NCBI GenBank assembly: GCA_946887085.1
Contig: CAMPKG010000080.1
Coordinates: 1 to 11,358, forward strand
DNA: 11,358 bases
Reading direction: 5' to 3'
Source of the DNA: an uncultured Sphingobacteriales bacterium
GTDB taxonomy: Bacteria; Bacteroidota; Bacteroidia; Chitinophagales; Chitinophagaceae
The notes beneath the pieces are model-generated. The model was not told the origin of the DNA and did not search any database. It was given only the letters and a program-made list of their open reading frames with translations. How positions within the stretch are numbered: the stretch's first letter is position 1; every line of letters starts with the position of its first letter. The position numbers were made by a program, and so were the translations under genes. Below are positions 5,928 through 11,358 of this stretch, piece after piece.

Positions 5928-7769
5928 TTAATATCCGCGGCCCTCTTTGCGCTCCATGTAGTTCATGAAAGCTTTGTTTGCTACACGGTTGCCACCCGGT
6001 GTAGGATAGTTCCCGGTAAAGTACCAGTCGCCGTGGTTATGCGGGCAGGCATCATATAGTCCTTCAATGGACTGGTAGATGATATCCACCTCCGCGTCCA
6101 CGTCGTTAGGCCTGAGCATCTGGGCTATCTTCTTGCTCACCTCGTCTGCGGTGAACGATGCATACACAGCCTTTACGAAATTTTCCTGTTGCAGGTTGCC
6201 TGATTGTTGAGCTTCCTTGCATTTCTCCAGTACTTCGTCGAGGATGTGTGTTTGGTTCCTGTCTTTCAGGAGCTCAACAGCAGCCTGGAAGGCAATAAAA
6301 TCACCCATGCGGCTCATGTCAATACCATAGCAGTCGGGATAGCGTATTTGTGGTGCTGAAGATACGATAATGATACGCTTGGGGCCAAGGCGGTCAAGCA
6401 TTTTGATGATACTCTCGCGCAACGTAGTACCGCGTACGATAGAGTCATCGATGACCACGAGGGTATCAACTCCTTTTTGTACCGTACCATATGTAATGTC
6501 GTATACGTGCTGCACCATCTCATTCCGCGTAGCATCTTCTGTTATGAAGGTGCGCATCTTCACGTCTTTAATGGCGATCTTCTCTATGCGCACGCGACGG
6601 CTTATGAGCTCACGCATTTCCTCTTCGCTCAGGTTGCGGGTGGTGATACGGTTTATTTTGATATCGTTCAGGTAATCTTCAAGTCCCTTGATCAGTCCGT
6701 AAAAGGCGATCTCGGCTGTATTGGGAATGAACGAAACGATGGTATTCTTAAGATTGTTGTCTATAGATTCCAGCACTTTCCCGGCCAGGTTGCGGCCAAG
6801 TTGCATACGCTCCCTGTAGATTTCAGGATCGCTACCGCGGCTAAAATAGATGCGCTCGAAGCTGCACGATTTCTTCTCTTTCTCAGGCAGTATTTGCGGA
6901 TTGCTGAATGTGCCGTTTGCTTTTACAATGATCGCGTGTCCCGGTTTCAGTTCATGCACTTCTTCCTGTGACACGTTGAACGCCGTCATCAACGCGGGGC
7001 GCTCTGAGGCAGCCACCACGATCTCATCGTTCCTGTAATAGTAGGCAGGACGTATACCGTTGGCATCACGTATCACGAAGCTGTCGCCATTGCCCACCAG
7101 GCCGCTGCAAACATAACCGCCATCGAAATGGCTGGTTGCCTGTTTCAATACACCTTCCAGATTCAGTGAGCCGGGGTCTGTATCGTCAGCCATGCATAGG
7201 TAATAATGCACGGTCTCGATCATAGCGCCAAGATCACTTTCGCGAATAGTGGTAGTCGGATGGGAATCGAGCATGGCAAACAACTCATCGGTATTCACCA
7301 GGTTGAAATTGCCTGCCATTGCCAGGTTGCGCGTGGGGTTGATATTGGGCTTGAGGAAGGGGTGACAGAACTCGACGTTGTTGCGGCCCTGCGTGCCATA
7401 ACGCAGGTGGCCTATCATCGCTTCGCCCATAAACCTGAGGTAACCCTTTAAAAGACCGGGGTACTGCCGGATGTCCGGGTACATTTTCTCCAGTTCACTC
7501 ACTTCCTGCTGCACATTCTGGAAGATCTGTGCGATGGCCTGGGAGCCACTTATGCGCAAACGATGCATGAACTGGTGGCCGGGTTCTATATTCAGCTTAA
7601 GTGTTACGATCCCCGCACCATCCTGGCCCCGATTGTGCTGCTTTTCCATAAGCAGGTACAATTTGTTGAGGCCGTAAAATGCTGTTCCGTATTTGCGGTG
7701 GTAATAAGCCAGTGGTTTCAGCAGGCGTATGTAAGCAAGCCCGCATTCGTGGCGTATCGCGTCTGACAT
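5928..7769 (-). CDS. purF: PurF-like amidophosphoribosyltransferase, long Bacteroidota form
   Basis: The protein (613 aa from ATG 7769) has an N-terminal class II glutamine amidotransferase domain and a C-terminal type I phosphoribosyltransferase domain. The nucleophile is probably Cys9 (HECGLAYIR), so an 8-residue leader would have to be cleaved, as with the propeptide of B. subtilis PurF. Other glutaminase motifs are HNRGQDGAG at 45-53, GHLRYGTQG at 120-128 and GNFNLVN at 153-159. The PRPP loop VIDDSIVRGTT is at 439-449. PurF makes 5-phosphoribosylamine from PRPP and glutamine, the first committed step of purine synthesis. The protein is about 100 residues longer than E. coli PurF (505 aa), with extra sequence around 60-115 and between the domains (~385-420). 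It is therefore a divergent PurF; a second, canonical copy may exist elsewhere. It follows lysE by 15 bases and has its own -7 element. Confidence 0.85.
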   Translation of the reverse strand: MSDAIRHECGLAYIRLLKPLAYYHRKYGTAFYGLNKLYLLMEKQHNRGQDGAGIVTLKLNIEPGHQFMHRLRISGSQAIAQIFQNVQQEVSELEKMYPDIRQYPGLLKGYLRFMGEAMIGHLRYGTQGRNNVEFCHPFLKPNINPTRNLAMAGNFNLVNTDELFAMLDSHPTTTIRESDLGAMIETVHYYLCMADDTDPGSLNLEGVLKQATSHFDGGYVCSGLVGNGDSFVIRDANGIRPAYYYRNDEIVVAASERPALMTAFNVSQEEVHELKPGHAIIVKANGTFSNPQILPEKEKKSCSFERIYFSRGSDPEIYRERMQLGRNLAGKVLESIDNNLKNTIVSFIPNTAEIAFYGLIKGLEDYLNDIKINRITTRNLSEEEMRELISRRVRIEKIAIKDVKMRTFITEDATRNEMVQHVYDITYGTVQKGVDTLVVIDDSIVRGTTLRESIIKMLDRLGPKRIIIVSSAPQIRYPDCYGIDMSRMGDFIAFQAAVELLKDRNQTHILDEVLEKCKEAQQSGNLQQENFVKAVYASFTADEVSKKIAQMLRPNDVDAEVDIIYQSIEGLYDACPHNHGDWYFTGNYPTPGGNRVANKAFMNYMERKEGRGY

Positions 7770-7776
7770 GAGGGTG

Positions 7777-7784
7777 CAAAGATA
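7777..7784 (-). promoter_or_regulatory. -7 element directly before purF
   Basis: On the minus strand TATCTTTG (7784-7777) matches TAnnTTTG exactly and lies 7 bases before the purF ATG, immediately after the lysE stop codon. Transcription from it would give a leader of only a few bases. No TTG lies at the -33 distance, so it may be weak or need an activator. Confidence 0.45.
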
Positions 7785-8486
7785 CTAAGCTTTCGTAAAG
7801 AATTGCGCCTCGTTTGATTGAAAATGCTGATATACAGATTGTGTTTCCGGCTTTTTAAAATGTATATCAAATGCTGTGCTTATAAGTAAAGCTACGCCAA
7901 TAACAAGGATACATACGGCTGACACCCGGTGCAGGTAGGCAATACGTTTGATGGTCAGCTTACGGCGTATGGAGTCGGCAAGGAAAACCTTGGCAACATC
8001 AACGGTCAGTATCAGCCCAAGGCAGCTGCCAAAAAGGATGATACGGTAAAAAGTAGTGGTATTGGCTGTAGCGGTAACTGCTGCCAGCCAGGTGATGATA
8101 ACACCCGGATTGATGGTATTGATCAGGAACCCGCTGGTCCAGATGCGGATGAGGTGGGCATTGCTGATAGTAATCTTGGTATCCTCAGACCGGGGTGGTT
8201 TATATTTGCTGATAAGCCCTGCAATGCCAACCCCAATCAGTATACCTGCACCGATATATGCGATCAGGCGTTTGTGGTCATTCATCATCTCGAGCCAGTT
8301 AGCAGCTACATTAGCAATCGTCACATACATCACGTCGCTAAGGGAAACGCCAAGGATAAAAGCCAATCCGGCTTTGTAACTGTGATTAAGACTGTATTTG
8401 ATTACCGCAAACAATGTCGGCCCCACAGAGATCGACATGAACAGCCCAAGTAACAATCCTTTTAACGCAGCATCGAATAAATGCAT
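7785..8486 (-). CDS. LysE/RhtB-family amino-acid exporter
   Basis: The 233-residue, very hydrophobic protein has about six membrane segments and matches the LysE/RhtB/ArgO family. The conserved N-terminal block shows SVGPTLFAVIKYSL (GP at residues 22-23), GLAFILGVSLSDVMYV at 40-55, and the central NPG motif NTINPGVIITW at 123-133. Family members export amino acids or related small molecules from the cytoplasm by proton exchange; the substrate here cannot be read from the sequence. The last ~20 residues form a polar tail. ATG 8486 is the start because it directly precedes the first amphipathic segment. The gene lies 74 bases after tsaE and 15 bases before purF in the same direction. In the first gap a short 6-bp stem (8513-8518 with 8522-8527) lacks a T-run, so readthrough from tsaE is likely. 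Confidence 0.85.
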   Translation of the reverse strand: MHLFDAALKGLLLGLFMSISVGPTLFAVIKYSLNHSYKAGLAFILGVSLSDVMYVTIANVAANWLEMMNDHKRLIAYIGAGILIGVGIAGLISKYKPPRSEDTKITISNAHLIRIWTSGFLINTINPGVIITWLAAVTATANTTTFYRIILFGSCLGLILTVDVAKVFLADSIRRKLTIKRIAYLHRVSAVCILVIGVALLISTAFDIHFKKPETQSVYQHFQSNEAQFFTKA

Positions 8487-8490
8487 GGGA

Positions 8491-8498
8491 GCAAGATA
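8491..8498 (-). promoter_or_regulatory. Possible -7 element before lysE
   Basis: TATCTTGC on the minus strand (8498-8491) ends 4 bases before the ATG. It resembles the elements before purF and tsaE (TATCTT-x-GC) but lacks one T of the consensus, and there is no TTG at the -33 distance. It is supported mainly by its likeness to its neighbours. Confidence 0.25.
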
Positions 8499-8560
8499 AA
8501 AACTAAAACTGACACGTTACTAACGTGCCTAGTTAAGATATTCAAAATTGCCTTAAAATA

Positions 8561-9007
8561 TCATGCTACTACGTTAGCAGTGATAGTGCGGGAGTCTCGT
8601 CCTGTTGCGGTTATTGCAACCGACAGATAGGGTTTCGGGATAATGTTCAATGCTTTTTCGGGCCATTCAATAAACGAATAGTGTTCCTTCTGCTGCAGGC
8701 AATCTTCCAACCCGGAATTTATTGCTTCCTCTTCATCTTTCATCCGGTACCAGTCCATATGGTAAATTATCCTGTCCTGACCATGGTCATCGAAATGGTA
8801 TTCGTTAACAAGGGCAAAGGTGGGGCTGCTCACTGTATCTTCGACTTTCAAAAAATCGCATAGGTAGTGGATAAATGTTGTTTTGCCAGCACCCATTTCC
8901 CCATGGAACGCCAATATGTGATACCGATGTGCATATTGCCAGAACTGATGAACGGCATTTTCTATATTGGATAAAGAGTAGGAAATTTGTAATGCTGGAG
9001 TTGGCAT
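8561..9007 (-). CDS. tsaE: TsaE, ATPase of the t6A tRNA modification complex
   Basis: The 148-residue protein is a full-length TsaE/YjeE P-loop ATPase. It shows Walker A GEMGAGKTT at 36-44, the switch-like SSPTFALVNEY at 60-70, the HMDWYR block at 83-88 (family HxDxYR), GLED at 99-102 and FIEWPEKA at 112-119. With TsaB and TsaD it completes threonylcarbamoylation of A37 in ANN-decoding tRNAs in the cytoplasm; its ATP cycle resets the TsaBD dimer. ATG 9007 gives the normal family length. It heads the leftward series tsaE-lysE-purF and diverges from the copper ATPase over 36 bases. Confidence 0.95.
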   Translation of the reverse strand: MPTPALQISYSLSNIENAVHQFWQYAHRYHILAFHGEMGAGKTTFIHYLCDFLKVEDTVSSPTFALVNEYHFDDHGQDRIIYHMDWYRMKDEEEAINSGLEDCLQQKEHYSFIEWPEKALNIIPKPYLSVAITATGRDSRTITANVVA

Positions 9008-9018
9008 GATTTAAAATG

Positions 9019-9051
9019 CGAAGATACAAGTAACCAATAAACTATGTCAAA
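9019..9051 (-). promoter_or_regulatory. tsaE promoter overlapping the copA start
   Basis: On the minus strand TTTG (9051-9048), 21 bases, then TATCTTCG (9026-9019) fits TTTG-N19-21-TAnnTTTG with one mismatch in the -7 box. The -33 box lies in codons 2-3 of the divergent copper ATPase. The leader before the tsaE ATG at 9007 would be only about 5-8 bases. Confidence 0.55.
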
Positions 9052-11167
9052 GAGCTACTCGACGATAGTTGAAGGCATGACCTGCGGTAATTGCGCCCTC
9101 ACTATTTCCAAATTACTGGAAAGGAAAGGAGCTACAAATATTTCTGCCAATGCCGCGTCAGGTGAGGTCAATTTCACGACTCCTGAAACAGTTGATGTGG
9201 ATCGTATTTATGATTCGATCGATGACATGGGCTACCACGTAATGCGCGCGGAAGCTGGTGAGGGTGAGATAGCTCATGGCCACGATAATAGCACAACATA
9301 CCTTGTCGTTTGCGCCATCTTTACGATACCGTTATTGTTACACATGTTTGTCAGCTGGCATATCCTTCATAATCCATGGGTTCAGCTGACACTCGCAACC
9401 CCAGTATACGGAATCGGGCTTTATGTTTTTGGTACGAGCGCCGTGCGTTCGTTAAAGCACGGACTTCCAAACATGGATGTCCTTATAATATTAGGCGCAT
9501 CGGCGGCATATATCTACTCGCTGATAGGGCTTTTATTCATTCCTGAGCAAGCGCACAATTACCTCTTCTTCGAAACAACTGCTTCGATCATAACCCTTGT
9601 GATGTTTGGCAATTGGCTGGAACACAAGACAGTAAAATCTACAACAGCAGCGATCGATGCATTGGTAAAACTGCAGCCACAATTTGCCAGGGTGGTGATG
9701 GTGGATAGCCTTAATAAGGAAACAGTTCTGGACGTTGAGAGCAAATATGTGCGAGAAGGGGATATTGTACTGGTAAACAATGGTGACAGTATAGCCGTGG
9801 ACGGAAGGATACTTTCCGGCGATGCGCAGGTGGATGAGCACATGATAACCGGTGAAAGCCTGCCCGTGCATAAGAAGGAAGGAGACAACGTGGTCGGTGG
9901 AACTATTGTATTGGACGGCAACCTCAGGATCACTGCCACCACCGTGGGCAGTGCATCGGTATTATCAAACATTATCAGGCTGGTGCGAGAAGCCCAGGGT
10001 AGTAAACCGCCATTACAAAAACTGGCTGATAAGATCAGCGCAATATTCGTTCCGCTGGTGCTTGCTGTGGCATTGATAACGCTGGTTGTCAACTTCTTTT
10101 TTATTCACCACAGTTTTGCTGAGTCCATGATGCGCAGTATTGCCGTAATGGTCATTGCCTGCCCCTGTGCGATGGGGCTTGCTACTCCCGCCGCGATAGC
10201 CGTAGGGCTAGGGAGGGCGGCGCGTAACGGCATGCTGGTTAAAGGCGGCGATACACTTGAACAACTGAAACGGATCAAACAGATAGTCTTTGACAAAACC
10301 GGAACATTAACCACGGGAAAACTGCACATTGAGTCTTTTAAAGCAAATGGTATTGAAGAGGAATTGTTCAGGTCTGCTATTGTTTCGATAGAAAAGCGGT
10401 CGTCGCACCCCATCGCTAAATCTATTGTTACTGCATGGAAGAACATTCCGGCCTTTGAACTGACAGACGTCGAGGAGGTGAAAGGGCGGGGTATGGAAGC
10501 GAAGGATAAAGATGGCAACACCTGGAAACTCGGCTCTGAAAAATGGCTGCATGGAGATGCAGCGATAGACAAAGGATACGATCTCTATCTATACAGCAAC
10601 AATAGTTACGTGGGTGCTATGCGGATCTCGGACACATTACGCACAGATGCAAAAGAAACTATCGCTGATCTCAGGACGATGGGGTATAGGACAATTCTTC
10701 TTAGCGGGGATAAGCAAGATAAGACTGCCCGTATAGCAGATGAGTTAGGCATGGACGAGTATTACGGGGAGCGCTCACCCGAACAAAAGAATGCAATGCT
10801 GTCGGAGTTGATGGATAAAGCACCAACAGCGATGGTAGGCGATGGTATTAATGATGCACCCGCGCTGGCGCGAGCCACCGTCGGCATATCGCTTAGTGAA
10901 TCATCACAAGTGGCCATCCAATCGGCCAACGTCATTCTTTCCAATAATAAACTCTCAAGTCTTCCAAGGGCCATCAGGCTGGGTATATACACAGAGCAGA
11001 CTATTAAGCAAAACTTGTTCTGGGCATTCTTGTATAACATTATCGCAATACCCGTGGCAGCAAGCGGGCTTTTGACACCTACCTGGGGTGCAGGTATCAT
11101 GGCGCTGAGCGATGTTGTGCTCATCCTCAATTCTTTGCGGCTTGGAGTCAGACCACTGCACAAATAG
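9044..11167 (+). CDS. copA: Cu(I)-type P1B ATPase (CopA-like)
   Basis: The 707-residue protein has every P-type ATPase hallmark: one N-terminal heavy-metal-associated domain with GMTCGNC (Cys14, Cys17), a short His-containing linker (HGHD), the actuator motif TGES at 269-272, the transmembrane metal site CPC at 373-375, the phosphorylation site DKTGT with Asp417, the SHP nucleotide motif with His455, and GDGINDAPA at 599-607. Eight membrane segments fit the P1B layout. Tyr664-Asn665 in segment 7 and Met686 in segment 8 indicate monovalent copper or silver export from the cytoplasm. The usual MALSS of segment 8 reads MALSD (Asp690). ATG 9044 gives a normal HMA start. I saw no clear promoter or copper-regulator operator in the 36-base divergent gap, so control sequences may lie inside tsaE. 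Confidence 0.93.
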   Translation: MSKSYSTIVEGMTCGNCALTISKLLERKGATNISANAASGEVNFTTPETVDVDRIYDSIDDMGYHVMRAEAGEGEIAHGHDNSTTYLVVCAIFTIPLLLHMFVSWHILHNPWVQLTLATPVYGIGLYVFGTSAVRSLKHGLPNMDVLIILGASAAYIYSLIGLLFIPEQAHNYLFFETTASIITLVMFGNWLEHKTVKSTTAAIDALVKLQPQFARVVMVDSLNKETVLDVESKYVREGDIVLVNNGDSIAVDGRILSGDAQVDEHMITGESLPVHKKEGDNVVGGTIVLDGNLRITATTVGSASVLSNIIRLVREAQGSKPPLQKLADKISAIFVPLVLAVALITLVVNFFFIHHSFAESMMRSIAVMVIACPCAMGLATPAAIAVGLGRAARNGMLVKGGDTLEQLKRIKQIVFDKTGTLTTGKLHIESFKANGIEEELFRSAIVSIEKRSSHPIAKSIVTAWKNIPAFELTDVEEVKGRGMEAKDKDGNTWKLGSEKWLHGDAAIDKGYDLYLYSNNSYVGAMRISDTLRTDAKETIADLRTMGYRTILLSGDKQDKTARIADELGMDEYYGERSPEQKNAMLSELMDKAPTAMVGDGINDAPALARATVGISLSESSQVAIQSANVILSNNKLSSLPRAIRLGIYTEQTIKQNLFWAFLYNIIAIPVAASGLLTPTWGAGIMALSDVVLILNSLRLGVRPLHK

Positions 11168-11237
11168 TGCGCTCATCCGGCATGGGCATACGTTTTGTAG
11201 TAATTTGGCTGCCTTTTCCTATTTTAGATAAACATTT

Positions 11238-11265
11238 CAGGTTACGTCGTTGTGGCGATAACCTG
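11238..11265 (+). other. Hairpin between copA and the next gene
   Basis: CAGGTTACGTC at 11238-11248 pairs with GGCG (11254-11257), then one bulged A, then TAACCTG (11259-11265); the loop is 5 bases. No T-run follows, so it is not a typical intrinsic terminator. It ends 14 bases before the next start and could lie in that gene's leader. The rest of 11168-11279 shows nothing clear. Confidence 0.4.
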
Positions 11266-11279
11266 CTAATCATCCTGGT

Positions 11280-11358
11280 ATGGTCAGAAAAATATTGTCT
11301 CTATCGATATTGATACTGTCGGCTTTTTTGCAAACGATGGCGCAAAGAGTTGAATGGC
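11280..11358 (+). CDS. Start of a secreted protein, cut by the window end
   Basis: The frame opens at ATG 11280 and runs off the window after 26 codons. The visible residues form a signal peptide: a basic start (MVRK), a hydrophobic core (ILSLSILILSAFLQT) and a likely cleavage site at MAQ-RV, a common form in Bacteroidota exported proteins. It is downstream of copA in the same direction with a 112-base gap. Nothing of the mature protein is visible, so no function can be given. Confidence 0.6.
   Translation, partial: MVRKILSLSILILSAFLQTMAQRVEW

Noticed and set aside
7929..8453. Long plus-strand frame opposite lysE
   Set aside because: It is the antisense shadow of a clear LysE-family gene and shows no domain or signal of its own.
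8513..8527. Short inverted repeat CACGTT-ACT-AACGTG between tsaE and lysE
   Set aside because: Only 6 bp with a 3-base loop and no T-run on either strand; too weak to call a terminator or operator.

Overview
The window looks like chromosomal DNA of a Bacteroidota bacterium, probably near the Chitinophagales or Sphingobacteriales. The evidence is a C-terminal type IX secretion (T9SS) sorting module, several promoters of the Bacteroidota form TTTG-N19-21-TAnnTTTG, an almost complete lack of Shine-Dalgarno sequences, and a long PurF-like protein of a form I associate with this phylum. The genus cannot be told from the sequence.

Layout. Positions 1-852 (+) hold the 3' part of a membrane-anchored protein with a periplasmic TPR-like end, closed by an intrinsic terminator at 880-909. 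A SanA/DUF218 envelope protein follows at 927-1553. Positions 1554-2274 (about 720 bases) have no credible protein gene but much structure: three degenerate ~70-base repeats, each carrying two GTAACA boxes; nested inverted repeats; and, on the minus strand, a complete small transcription unit with consensus promoter, rod-like fold and intrinsic terminator, read here as a candidate structured small RNA. At 2275-5529 (+) lies a secreted M1-family zinc metallopeptidase whose C-terminal ~420 residues look like an Omp85/D15-type outer-membrane beta-barrel. A 19-bp perfect hairpin ends that gene.

On the minus strand come a 66-68-residue orphan T9SS sorting domain (5594-5800), then the series tsaE (9007-8561), a LysE-family exporter (8486-7785) and a PurF-like amidophosphoribosyltransferase (7769-5928). 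These three point the same way, and each has a TATCTT-type -7 element just before its start, so they may be transcribed separately as well as together. Diverging from tsaE across 36 bases is a Cu(I)-type P1B ATPase (9044-11167, +). The window ends inside the signal peptide of another secreted protein (11280 onward).

Most genes are housekeeping or envelope functions (purine synthesis, tRNA t6A modification, metal export, envelope maintenance). There is no phage, transposon, CRISPR or defence locus. The least ordinary items are the peptidase-barrel fusion, the small RNA unit at 1981-2163 and the GTAACA repeat array next to it.
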